From a virus: DNA of 22,400 nucleotides. The position numbers and the translations under genes are program-made. The notes under the pieces are model-generated. The model worked only from the letters and a program-made list of their open reading frames with translations, was not told the DNA's origin and made no database searches. Positions within the stretch are counted from its first letter, which is position 1. Each line of letters starts with the position of its first letter. The stretch covers positions 1 to 22,400 of IMG/VR virus record IMGVR_UViG_3300007722_002006; one strand, written 5' to 3'. Positions 12,133 through 19,448 of this stretch are shown here, one piece after another.

Positions 12133-12683
12133 TAGATGTGACTGTCGTCACCCCCACCATCCCTGTCAGGTCGAAGATGTTGAGCGAGTGCATGTTATCT
12201 GTGGCTAACCAAACTGTAACCCCGAAGGCACACTTGATCTCTGTTGACTTCGAAAGAATCGGGGCAGCAAGAGTGTTGAATAAAATGATTTCAGCAGTAA
12301 CTACGGAATGGATTGCCCCTCTAGCGGATGATGACTTATTTTATCCAAACTATCTAGAAAGGCTTCTTGACGAGGCTGGAGACGCGGACATGATATATCC
12401 ATGGACAGAAGTCGTCGGTACCAGAAATGGATGGAATCCGAACTCATATCTTGACCTAGAAAGACTCAAGTCCAATAATTACATTCCTGCAACTGTCCTG
12501 ATGAGGAAGTCGGCTTGGGAGGACGTAGGTGGATACCCAGAGGTGGTGTGCGAGGATCATGCGCTCTGGCTCAAGTTAATGGAGCATGGAAAAGTAATAA
12601 AATGTTTGCCAGAGATCCTGTGGCAGTACCGGTTTCACGGAAGAAATATTTCTGATGGAACATATGCCCCCCATGAGGTATAA
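12123..12683 (+). CDS. Family 2 (GT-A) glycosyltransferase, short
   Basis: A 186-residue GT-A glycosyltransferase. It opens VTVVTPTIPVR and SVANQT, the usual nucleotide-binding start. The acidic metal motif is LADDDLFYP near residue 72, then GGYPEVVCEDHALWLKLME supplies the catalytic-type acidic ED. It is shorter than usual GT2 enzymes, lacking C-terminal extensions, but the core is complete. It overlaps the acyltransferase by 10 nt. Its TAA stop lies within the TATAAT of the next gene's promoter. Confidence 0.85.
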   Translation: MGIVDVTVVTPTIPVRSKMLSECMLSVANQTVTPKAHLISVDFERIGAARVLNKMISAVTTEWIAPLADDDLFYPNYLERLLDEAGDADMIYPWTEVVGTRNGWNPNSYLDLERLKSNNYIPATVLMRKSAWEDVGGYPEVVCEDHALWLKLMEHGKVIKCLPEILWQYRFHGRNISDGTYAPHEV

Positions 12684-12684
12684 T
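12679..12684 (+). promoter_or_regulatory. -10 box TATAAT overlapping a stop codon
   Basis: A perfect TATAAT hexamer lies six bases before ATG 12691. It is preceded by GAGG rather than by the usual TGn. The TAA stop of the preceding gene (12681-12683) is inside it. Confidence 0.5.
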
Positions 12685-12690
12685 AGCCAA

Positions 12691-13386
12691 ATGAAGAAAA
12701 TCGCAATCGTAATGCCGGTGCTAAACCAGTTCGAATTAGGGATAAAAGCCCTTGAATCAGTACAAGTGTCGCACCACGCCTATTGGCAACCATTCATCAT
12801 TGACAACTGGGATGTGAACAAGGGGGTTGCTGCCGCATGGAATCTCGGAACCAAGCGAGCCATTGATGCGGGGTTTAATTACATATTGATAATCAATGAC
12901 GATGTCGTCTTAGCCCCGAATACGCCAGAGCATCTTTCTAGTGTCATCGACAATGACGACATTGGGCTAGCGTCGGCAACTAACTTTAGAGATACCATGA
13001 GTCCCATTGAGGTGAAGAACTCTTCTCATGTATATTATGAGAATGATATTATTGACGCCCCTGACTTTTCATGTTTTATGATTACTCCAGATACATATGA
13101 CCACATTGGGGACTTTGACGAGGGATTCTCTCCGGCTTACTTCGAGGACAACGATTACTGCTACAGGACTATCTTGTCAGGTCTGAAATGTGTGCGCTCT
13201 CAGTCGGCGATGTTTTATCACTACGGGTCAAAGACCAACGAGGGAGGGAATGTCCTATCTCATTCAGCATTTTCGGCTAATAGGAACAGGTTTGTTTCGA
13301 AGTGGGGAGGATTTCCAGGGGGAGAAACTTTTACAAAACCTTGGAATGATAACGCCCTAAATTGGCGTGATTCTCGTAAAGAGTGA
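12691..13386 (+). CDS. Family 2 glycosyltransferase
   Basis: A 231-residue GT2-type enzyme starting MKKIAIVMPVLNQFELGIKA. NKGVAAAWNLG and ILIINDDVVLAP supply the nucleotide- and metal-binding acidic pair. FSCFMITPDTYDHIGDFDEG and YFEDNDYCYR match the acceptor and catalytic region of rhamnosyl- or galactofuranosyl-type enzymes (family D-x-D-F-F-x-E-D pattern). I choose ATG 12691 because it follows the -10 box by six bases and gives the normal GT2 N-terminus. An upstream in-frame start at 12655 would add residues outside the family. The product transferred is unknown. Confidence 0.88.
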   Translation: MKKIAIVMPVLNQFELGIKALESVQVSHHAYWQPFIIDNWDVNKGVAAAWNLGTKRAIDAGFNYILIINDDVVLAPNTPEHLSSVIDNDDIGLASATNFRDTMSPIEVKNSSHVYYENDIIDAPDFSCFMITPDTYDHIGDFDEGFSPAYFEDNDYCYRTILSGLKCVRSQSAMFYHYGSKTNEGGNVLSHSAFSANRNRFVSKWGGFPGGETFTKPWNDNALNWRDSRKE

Positions 13387-13403
13387 TCATCACCGCAAAC
13401 TGA

Positions 13404-13412
13404 TGCTACACT
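13404..13412 (+). promoter_or_regulatory. Extended -10 promoter TGCTACACT
   Basis: Seven bases separate the hexamer from ATG 13420, which is in frame with the downstream Shine-Dalgarno-led start at 13495. The transcript may be leaderless or have a 75-nt leader with a GGCCT/AGGCC stem. Confidence 0.5.
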
Positions 13413-13494
13413 GCCTCAGATGGACACACAGAGGCCTCACAGGGGACAGCAGGCCACGTGTCAGAGCATAGATCGTGAAAGAAAAGGAGAAAAA

Positions 13495-13668
13495 ATGGCA
13501 AAGGTAAAAATTAGCAGAGAAAAACTTCCAGATTGTACGGAAAGCGAGATCATCATCTATCCAGATGGAGACAGATCCCGTCCTCGTATCGGGGTCTTAA
13601 AGTTCGAGAAGGGTCTTTCCAAATTGGAACTTGACCCAGGATTTTCTCCCTACCGGAGTATGAACTGA
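13495..13668 (+). CDS. Small basic hypothetical protein, possible second start at 13420
   Basis: A 57-residue protein beginning MAKVKISREKLPDCTE, with segments SEIIIYPDGDRSRPRIGVL and KFEKGLSKLELDPG that suggest a small beta-rich fold. No family is recognised. AAGGAG five bases before ATG 13495 is a strong ribosome site. The frame is open upstream to ATG 13420, which stands seven bases after an extended -10 box. A leaderless 82-residue form with a polar N-terminal extension is therefore also possible. It lies alone between glycosyltransferase genes. Confidence 0.7.
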   Translation: MAKVKISREKLPDCTESEIIIYPDGDRSRPRIGVLKFEKGLSKLELDPGFSPYRSMN

Positions 13669-13677
13669 CATCTAGTG

Positions 13678-13686
13678 TGGTATAAT
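13678..13686 (+). promoter_or_regulatory. Extended -10 promoter TGGTATAAT
   Basis: TGTGGTATAAT, identical to that at 8413-8423. It is followed by a leader of about 50 nt with a stem GTTGC/GCGAC (13694-13698 with 13706-13710) and AGGAGGA before ATG 13743. Confidence 0.7.
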
Positions 13687-13742
13687 TTCCAGAGTTGCGA
13701 ACGTAGCGACACAACTTTTATATTGAGTGAAGTAGGAGGAAC

Positions 13743-14924
13743 ATGAACGATGGCAGAATTAAAGTAGTGATTTTCGGGGTTGATGATGACGTCATTTTCG
13801 ATGAGTCAATCAACACAGTCTCTCGTAGAACTGCTATGACATGGAGTAGGGATATCGCAGAGGCTAGGCCGAATCTTATTATTACTTTTGGAGATCTTGA
13901 TGACTTCGATGGTCTAGTAGACTCTGCGCTGCACATTCGCAGGAAATGGCTTCATTTCTCTAGTGACAGGTTTGAGGAGCTTAAAGGGAGCTATAAGTCT
14001 ATTGTTGACAATTTCTTTACCTTTTCATTAAATGACAAAAGAGATTTTTCTGAGCCTCTAGTTTCCGTCATTACACCGACATACAATACTTCTAATATGT
14101 TCTGGCCGTACCGCTCTTTGATGGGTCAGTCATACAAGAACTGGGAATGGATTGTCTACGATGATGGCTCCACAAGTGAAGAAACTTTAAACTCTATCCG
14201 CCAAATTGCAGATATGGACCCTAGAGTCCAAGTCTTTCTCGATGCCCACTCTGGGGTTATCGGTGAAGTGAAGAAGAATGCCTTCAGCTTGGCTAATGGC
14301 GACTATCTGGTTGAACTTGATCATGATGATGAGCTTTTGCCAAATGCCCTTTCTGATGTCGTTGAGGCTTTCGCTAGGTTCCCTGATTCTGGTTTTTGCT
14401 ACTCGGACTGTGCCGAAGTTATCGGAGAAGATCACGAGGACGCCACATATCCTGACGGCTGGGGTTTTGGTTACGGAAGTTACCGTACCGAGTTTTATCG
14501 TGGGCGAAATTATCAAGTAATGAATTATCCATCGGTTAACCCAAAGACTGTCCGTCATATTGTAGGAATGCCTAATCATGTCAGAGCATGGAGGAAGTCT
14601 TTTTATCAGACCGTGGGGGGGCATGATAAGCGCCTCCACGTTGCGGACGATTATGAGATTTTAGTAAGGACTTTCCTTCACACTAGGATGGTTCATATCA
14701 AGAGGTTTGGATATATCCAATATCATCACGATAACAACGCCCAGAAAGCTCGCAATGCTGACATTCAGAGGCTTGTCAAAATGACTTGGATTGCCTATGA
14801 GGATGACATCCACAACCGCCTTGTTCAACTTGGGGTTGATGATTTCATTTGGCGAGATGGTGTTGTCCACTGGGACACCGAGAACCCTCAGGTTGCACAA
14901 ATTGCAAATTATGAGATGAAATGA
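13743..14924 (+). CDS. Family 2 glycosyltransferase with an N-terminal extension
   Basis: A 393-residue protein. Residues 1-100 form an N-terminal domain of unknown role (IKVVIFGVDDDVIFDE; LIITFGDLDDFDGLVDSA). From about residue 105 the GT-A core begins: SVITPTYNTSNMF, then WEWIVYDDGSTSEE, then the metal motif YLVELDHDDELLPNA. VGMPNHVRAWRKSFYQTVGG and HVADDYEILVR follow with the catalytic-type acidic pair. The GT2 assignment is secure; donor and acceptor are unknown. AGGAGGA lies at good spacing before ATG 13743, and the gene has its own promoter. The tRNA-like gene begins seven bases after its stop. Confidence 0.9.
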   Translation: MNDGRIKVVIFGVDDDVIFDESINTVSRRTAMTWSRDIAEARPNLIITFGDLDDFDGLVDSALHIRRKWLHFSSDRFEELKGSYKSIVDNFFTFSLNDKRDFSEPLVSVITPTYNTSNMFWPYRSLMGQSYKNWEWIVYDDGSTSEETLNSIRQIADMDPRVQVFLDAHSGVIGEVKKNAFSLANGDYLVELDHDDELLPNALSDVVEAFARFPDSGFCYSDCAEVIGEDHEDATYPDGWGFGYGSYRTEFYRGRNYQVMNYPSVNPKTVRHIVGMPNHVRAWRKSFYQTVGGHDKRLHVADDYEILVRTFLHTRMVHIKRFGYIQYHHDNNAQKARNADIQRLVKMTWIAYEDDIHNRLVQLGVDDFIWRDGVVHWDTENPQVAQIANYEMK

Positions 14925-14931
14925 TATCTCA

Positions 14932-15001
14932 GCCCGATGCTCTGGATGAGCGAGTGATGCTTCTAACTTTACTTTGGTAGGTTCGATTCCTACATTGGGC
15001 A
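14932..15001 (+). tRNA. Shortened tRNA-Arg(UCU)-like gene
   Basis: The acceptor stem pairs GCCCGAT (14932-14938) with ATTGGGC (14994-15000), with one G-U pair. The T arm is perfect (GTAGG TTCGATT CCTAC), and the anticodon loop CTTCTAA gives UCU for Arg. Departures from the norm: there are no bases between the acceptor and D stems, and the D arm GCTC TGGAT GAGC has only a five-base loop. The anticodon stem is seven pairs long with G-U and U-U pairs (AGTGATG/CTTTACT), and the variable loop is three bases. CCA is not encoded (A CTA follows). It may be a working phage tRNA with compensating changes, a decaying copy, or a tRNA mimic. Confidence 0.6.
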
Positions 15002-15025
15002 CTAAACAAAGGTGAATGTATTGAA

Positions 15026-16018
15026 ATGAATGTAAAAAAAATTGGATGGTTTAGCCCTCCGGGTCTTGGTGAAGGGATGGGATATGGATATGCCGCAGTG
15101 AGGGTAATAAAGGCCCTCCAGAATAATCATGTCCAAGTTCTGTACGACAACAAAGATGCCAAGTGTCACATCTCTTTTGTACAGCCTGAATATTATAGCG
15201 GGCTAAATGATCAGTTCCGTATAGGATATACTCCGTGGGAGTCATCTGCGATCCCTGAATCTTGGCCTCGTATTATGCGTGATATGCAAGAGATTTGGAC
15301 TCCATCTAAATATTGTGCTTCAGTGTTTGAAGAATATAATGTCAATAAGGTCATTAGAGTTGTCCCCCACGGAATTGATCCAGACGTTTGGAAGATAGAG
15401 AATAGATATCTTACCGACAAGTTCGTTTTCTTGCATGTCGGAGGTCCGACTGCCAGAAAGGGGGGACAGAGAGTTGTAGATGCTTTCCTTGATTTATTCG
15501 ATGGCAACAAAGATGCTGTATTGATTTTAAAATCTAATGAGGCAACTGAGTGCAGGTATTATGATAAGAAAGAGAATTTCCACAGCGCAACAGATCATGA
15601 TCAAATTCTGGTCATTGATCGCCCTGTTGATGTTGAGGATTTGGTTGAAGTCTACAACAAAGCCCACTGTTTAGTTTATCCTACGAATGGCGATGGTTTT
15701 GGACTTATCCCCTTTCAGGGTATAGCGACAGGTCTTCCGACTATTGTGACTAATGCCACCGCCTGCGCTGATTTTGCTGAGATGTCAATTCCGCTAGATT
15801 CCAGCCCGGCTCCGGGCGTAGGTGTTCATCTTGGCAATTGGGTTGAACCAGATGCGGATGATCTTCGGGATAAGATGAGGTACGTTTTCGATAACTTCAA
15901 CGAGGTCAAAGAGAAGACTCTGCATTCCGCCAATTTGATTCACAGCAACCAGACTTGGGATCACATAGGCAAGATGATAATTGGAATTCTTGGGGAGAAA
16001 ATCTCAGAAACTTTGTGA
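15026..16018 (+). CDS. Family 4-like (GT-B) glycosyltransferase
   Basis: A 330-residue GT-B enzyme. The N-terminus IGWFSPPGLGEGMGYGYAAV contains the glycine-rich acceptor-side loop. RVVPHGIDPDVW is the typical linker motif between domains, and FLHVGGPTARKGG starts the donor domain. NGDGFGLIPFQGIATGLP is the donor-binding EGFGLxxxEAMAxG segment, with Asp in place of the first Glu and Gln in place of the second, a catalytically relevant position. No signal peptide is seen. ATG 15026 follows AAAGGTG by about 11 nt, a somewhat long spacing. It is the last gene of the glycosylation block. Confidence 0.88.
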   Translation: MNVKKIGWFSPPGLGEGMGYGYAAVRVIKALQNNHVQVLYDNKDAKCHISFVQPEYYSGLNDQFRIGYTPWESSAIPESWPRIMRDMQEIWTPSKYCASVFEEYNVNKVIRVVPHGIDPDVWKIENRYLTDKFVFLHVGGPTARKGGQRVVDAFLDLFDGNKDAVLILKSNEATECRYYDKKENFHSATDHDQILVIDRPVDVEDLVEVYNKAHCLVYPTNGDGFGLIPFQGIATGLPTIVTNATACADFAEMSIPLDSSPAPGVGVHLGNWVEPDADDLRDKMRYVFDNFNEVKEKTLHSANLIHSNQTWDHIGKMIIGILGEKISETL

Positions 16019-16045
16019 TAATTACCACCTCATTGACCGGTTAAG

Positions 16046-16054
16046 TGGTATGAT
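16046..16054 (+). promoter_or_regulatory. Extended -10 promoter TGGTATGAT for the reductase
   Basis: AGTGGTATGAT. A transcript starting near 16061 would carry a leader of about 77 nt, nearly half of which is a long hairpin. Confidence 0.6.
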
Positions 16055-16085
16055 TTATAGACGTCCAATCGGGCAAAGAGTCTGC

Positions 16086-16120
16086 AGGGGTAGGCGCTAC
16101 TTTTGTGGCGAGCCACCTCT
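16086..16120 (+). promoter_or_regulatory. Hairpin leader RNA of the ribonucleotide reductase gene
   Basis: Extended imperfect stem: AGGGGT (16086-16091) pairs with ACCTCT (16115-16120, one G-U), GG (16093-16094) with CC (16113-16114), and CGCTAC (16095-16100) with GTGGCG (16105-16110, one U-G) over a TTTT loop. That is 14 pairs interrupted by a single A bulge and an AG bulge. It ends nine bases before AGGAG and has no U-tract after it, so it is not a terminator. Its place ahead of a B12-dependent enzyme gene suggests a cis-regulatory element. I do not see the standard cobalamin riboswitch core. A dedicated RNA motif upstream of nrdJ genes has been described, and comparison with it would be decisive. 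Confidence 0.55.
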
Positions 16121-16138
16121 AAATATATAGGAGAAAAA

Positions 16139-19100
16139 GTGGAGAACGAGAACTATCTAAGTTTTAAATTGCCTGACGATTTTATTTCCCAGTACGAGGG
16201 GAGAGATGTTCCGTGGGGGTTCCCGATTGGGTCAGGAAATTCCCTTGGTGAACTTACCTTTCTTACTAAATATTCTAGGAGAAAGAAAGACGAGACAAAG
16301 GAGCGCTGGTTCGAAACTTGCCGGAGAGTAATTGAGGGAACTTTTACCATCCAAAAGGATTGGTGCAAGGAAAGTCGCCTTCCGTGGAATGAACGCAAAG
16401 CCCAATCTACCGCCCAAGACGCTTACGAGAGGCTCTTCGTGGGTAAGTGGACTCCTCCCGGCAGAGGCTTGTGGATGATGGGAACGGAGTTTGTTCATGC
16501 AAAGAAGAACTCTGCTGCTCTACAAAGTTGCAGCTTCCTTTCTACTGAACATATTTCTTCACGTAGCGTCTATGATGCTACTTGGCCGTTTATTCGACTT
16601 ATGGAAATGTCCATGCTCGGTGTCGGGGTAGGCTTTGATACCAAAGGGGCGGGGAAGCTGGAGATCCATGATCCATCTAGTGATTACAAGGTTTTTGTAA
16701 TCCCCGATACTCGTGAGGGCTGGTGTGATTCTGTAGGGATGCTTCTTGAATCATATTTCTTCGCCAATAGAAGCATGGTTACTTTTGACTACAGCGAGAT
16801 TCGCCCTTCGGGGGAGCCCATCCGGGGCTTCGGTGGCGTCTCTGCTGGCCCTGATCCTCTGGTCGCCCTTCATAAGATGCTCAATGAGCAGTTTGCGGGG
16901 AGGGCGGGCGAGAAAGTTAGTTCTACTGACATTGTTGACATTTCCAATAAGATTGGGAAATGTGTTGTCTCCGGGAATGTCAGGCGCTCAGCTCTCATAT
17001 CTCTTGGCAATTCTGACGATCAAGATTTCCTTGATTTGAAGAATTGGGAAATCAACCCTGTACGGATGGGGCCTAATGGTTGGGGACATACCTCTAATAA
17101 TTCTATCATTGCCAATGTTGGTGACGACTTCTCAAATATTGCCGATCTCATTGCGAAGAATGGAGAGCCAGGGATTTTGTGGCTTGATCTTTGCCAAAAG
17201 TACGGGAGACTTGCTGACCCTATCGACAATAAGGATCATCGCGCTCGCGGCTCGAATCCTTGTGCCGAGCAGACTTTGGAGTCTGGGGAATGTTGCACGT
17301 TGGTAGAGAATTTTATTTCTCGTCATGACTCTTTTGAAGATTTTGAGAAAACATTGAAAGTCTCGTACCTCTATGCAAAGACTGTAACTCTTCTCCCGAC
17401 CCATTGGCCTGAAACTAACGCGATTATGCAACGTAATCGCCGGATCGGATGTTCAATCTCTGGCTTCGCCCAGTTTGCGGAGGCCTATGGTTGGACAACT
17501 TTGCGGGGTTGGCTTGATGATGGATATGATCACATTCAAATGTTAGATAACAAGTATTCAGAGTGGCTGGGTTGCCGTCAGTCAATTAAGACAACGTCCG
17601 TAAAACCATCTGGGTGTCGTCCTTGGGATGCGCTAACTGTAACATCTCGTGGGATCCTTACCCTTCAGGAGATGTTCAAAGATCACCCGGAAGACACACA
17701 GTGGCATCCAAGTGGGGATTCAGTTGTAACTGAAGATGGAGTTAAGAAAGTCAGTCAGACTTACGATAATGGTAAAAAGCAGGTCATGCGAGTAGGTATG
17801 ACCGGAAAAATGGAAGTTGAGTCTACATTAAACCACCAATGGTTTGTGACAAAGCGAAGAGCTAGGAACTATGGGGAGAATAGGCACGATGACGTAAACG
17901 AGTGGGTTAAGGCGGAAGACCTAAGGGTCGGTGACGTTTTGGCCCTGACTCCCGGACTGTATGAAAATACCAGCTCCGCACCCCTAAAGGTAGTGAACCG
18001 CAGGCACATTAGTATGAGATCTGACGCCAAAGAAATCTCGCAGCCAAGTGAAATGAATTCTGATTTATCTTGGCTAATAGGCTACATGTGGGGCGATGGA
18101 AGTCAGTCTTTAGGTCATTGGAGAATTCGTTTCAGTGACGATGATCGTTCAATTCTAGAAAATGCACAAAGAATCATCAAGGACAACTTTGGGATCGAAG
18201 GAACCATCTCAAAGAGTGGATCATCTGAAGGTATGGACCTATGCATTGCGTCTAAGTATTTATGGCATTGGTTTATTTTAAATGGCATTTTCAAGTATGA
18301 TCTCTCGACAGAGGAGTTAGATTTGATTCCCTATGTAGTCAGGTCCAGTTCAAGAGAGCACGTCATAGCGTTTATTGCCGGAATGATTGATGCTGAGGGT
18401 GGCTTCTATAGGGTAGGCGAAAGAACAACTGTCCAGATAACAAATAGTGACACTAGACTTGCCAAGCATATGCAGCATGTATCCTCATCAGTGGGGATTC
18501 TGCTTAGCCGAAGCGTGAACAAGGGTGAATCAGAAGGGCACTATGGGGCCCCAATTGAGCATCTCTATGTATGGTCTAATGGTTCCGATATTAAATCCTT
18601 AGAGTTGCTGAAGAGTCTTTCCGTAAAGGGGGCTAGATTTGAGCACTCTAATGGGTGGGCTACCCAAAGCAAGTCAAAGCCATACGGGGAGGTCTGTTAT
18701 ATGGAAGACCTTGGAGAGAAGGAAACTTTTGATTTTGAGGTTCCGGACGGTCACTACTATTACAATGGAGCAGTAAAGTCCCACAACACTGTGTCATTAC
18801 TTTTCGGTGTTACTCCCGGTGTGCATTGGCCTACTGCGGATGTTTATATTCGTCGTATGAGATTGGCGTCTAACGACCCTCTAGTTGATGCCCTTGCGGA
18901 TGCTGGATACCATACTGAACCTGACGTGATGGACCCCAAGCATAGTGTTGTTGTGGAACTTCCAACTAAGGGGCCGGATGTCCGCACAGAGAACGAGGTC
19001 TCAATGTGGGAGAAGACACAACTTGCAATCCTTGCTCAGCGACATTGGGCGGACAATCAGGTGTCTGTTACTGTGACTTTCAAGGAGGATGAGCGGGATC

Positions 19101-19333
19101 AGATTGGAGCATTGTTGAGTTCTGTTGATGGTCAACTTAAGTCTATTTCTATGCTCCCAATTCTTGAGGCTGGGGGAGCATATGCTCAGATGCCTTATGA
19201 GCGGATTGGGATAAAGACTTGGGAAGATATGTGTTCTCAGACGAAGAAGATAAAGTGGAAGAGTCTGTACGCAGGGAAGTCTTTGGATGCAGCTGGCGAA
19301 GCTTTCTGCTCGAATGACAGCTGCATTGTCTAA
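16139..19333 (+). CDS. nrdJ: Class II (B12-dependent) ribonucleoside-triphosphate reductase with intein
   Basis: A 1064-residue precursor that becomes a 673-residue monomeric adenosylcobalamin-dependent reductase after intein removal. It reduces ribonucleotides to deoxyribonucleotides. Family residues are in place: Cys131 in LQSCSF, the radical Cys375 in NPCAEQ with Glu377, its partner Cys386 eleven residues later, and the C-terminal shuttle pair Cys1057/Cys1062 in FCSNDSCIV. IRPSGEPIRGFGG is typical of the Lactobacillus leichmannii-type enzyme. A 391-residue intein (residues 493-883) interrupts the KPSG/TVSLLFGV segment. GTG 16139, five bases after AGGAG, is the start; the ATG at 16103 falls inside the leader hairpin. 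A strong terminator follows. With ThyX it supplies deoxynucleotides without oxygen or a small subunit. Confidence 0.95.
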   Translation: MENENYLSFKLPDDFISQYEGRDVPWGFPIGSGNSLGELTFLTKYSRRKKDETKERWFETCRRVIEGTFTIQKDWCKESRLPWNERKAQSTAQDAYERLFVGKWTPPGRGLWMMGTEFVHAKKNSAALQSCSFLSTEHISSRSVYDATWPFIRLMEMSMLGVGVGFDTKGAGKLEIHDPSSDYKVFVIPDTREGWCDSVGMLLESYFFANRSMVTFDYSEIRPSGEPIRGFGGVSAGPDPLVALHKMLNEQFAGRAGEKVSSTDIVDISNKIGKCVVSGNVRRSALISLGNSDDQDFLDLKNWEINPVRMGPNGWGHTSNNSIIANVGDDFSNIADLIAKNGEPGILWLDLCQKYGRLADPIDNKDHRARGSNPCAEQTLESGECCTLVENFISRHDSFEDFEKTLKVSYLYAKTVTLLPTHWPETNAIMQRNRRIGCSISGFAQFAEAYGWTTLRGWLDDGYDHIQMLDNKYSEWLGCRQSIKTTSVKPSGCRPWDALTVTSRGILTLQEMFKDHPEDTQWHPSGDSVVTEDGVKKVSQTYDNGKKQVMRVGMTGKMEVESTLNHQWFVTKRRARNYGENRHDDVNEWVKAEDLRVGDVLALTPGLYENTSSAPLKVVNRRHISMRSDAKEISQPSEMNSDLSWLIGYMWGDGSQSLGHWRIRFSDDDRSILENAQRIIKDNFGIEGTISKSGSSEGMDLCIASKYLWHWFILNGIFKYDLSTEELDLIPYVVRSSSREHVIAFIAGMIDAEGGFYRVGERTTVQITNSDTRLAKHMQHVSSSVGILLSRSVNKGESEGHYGAPIEHLYVWSNGSDIKSLELLKSLSVKGARFEHSNGWATQSKSKPYGEVCYMEDLGEKETFDFEVPDGHYYYNGAVKSHNTVSLLFGVTPGVHWPTADVYIRRMRLASNDPLVDALADAGYHTEPDVMDPKHSVVVELPTKGPDVRTENEVSMWEKTQLAILAQRHWADNQVSVTVTFKEDERDQIGALLSSVDGQLKSISMLPILEAGGAYAQMPYERIGIKTWEDMCSQTKKIKWKSLYAGKSLDAAGEAFCSNDSCIV
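17615..18787 (+). mobile_element. Intein with LAGLIDADG homing endonuclease in the reductase gene
   Basis: A 391-residue in-frame insertion begins at Cys (CRPWDALTVTSRG, block A). It has TLNH as block B and ends AVKSHN, with Thr as the first residue after it. These are the usual splice residues: Cys1, the TxxH histidine, penultimate His, final Asn and a Thr +1 nucleophile. Two LAGLIDADG motifs, WLIGYMWGDGS (about 18071-18103) and FIAGMIDAEGG (about 18371-18403), give an intact dodecapeptide homing endonuclease with both acidic residues. Removing it restores KPSGTVSLLFGVTPG, a conserved reductase segment. There is no frameshift, so splicing and homing are probably active. Confidence 0.94.
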
Positions 19334-19350
19334 CTAAATTGCCTTTGTGT

Positions 19351-19388
19351 AAAGAAACTATGCTTATTCGCATAGTTTCTTTGCTTTT
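19351..19388 (+). terminator. Strong intrinsic terminator after nrdJ
   Basis: A perfect 13-bp stem (19351-19363 with 19370-19382) with a six-base TTATTC loop, followed by GCTTTT. A second AT-rich stem-loop (AAAAAC/GTTTTT around 19397-19416) follows. This insulates the structural genes from the reductase unit. Confidence 0.85.
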
Positions 19389-19432
19389 GTGCAAGAAAAA
19401 CTCTGGTTTTTTGCTTGTTAACGCGTTATCTG

Positions 19433-19441
19433 TGATAATAT
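19433..19441 (+). promoter_or_regulatory. Extended -10 promoter TGATAATAT
   Basis: TGTGATAATAT with seven bases between the hexamer and ATG 19449 and no ribosome site. It would start the structural-gene transcript as a leaderless mRNA. Confidence 0.55.
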
Positions 19442-19448
19442 CAATAAC

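Noticed and set aside
12655-12690. Upstream in-frame start for the second glycosyltransferase
   Set aside because: It would overlap the previous gene and add residues outside the family. ATG 12691 fits both the promoter distance and the GT2 N-terminus.
14187-14639. Minus-strand ORF of 150 codons
   Set aside because: It is the reverse-strand shadow of the glycosyltransferase at 13743-14924, with no family-like sequence and no signals.
16033-16054. TTGACC plus TATGAT as a full -35/-10 promoter
   Set aside because: The spacing is only 10 nt, too short for a sigma-70-type pair. The extended -10 alone explains the promoter, though a similar CTGACA sits 10 nt before the TATAAT at 13681.
16103-16138. 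ATG 16103 as the start of the reductase
   Set aside because: It lies within the leader hairpin and has no ribosome site. GTG 16139 is five bases after AGGAG.
16061-16138. Classical cobalamin riboswitch before nrdJ
   Set aside because: The region is far too short and I do not see the conserved core or B12 box; a GCCAC word alone is not enough. It is recorded only as an unclassified leader hairpin.
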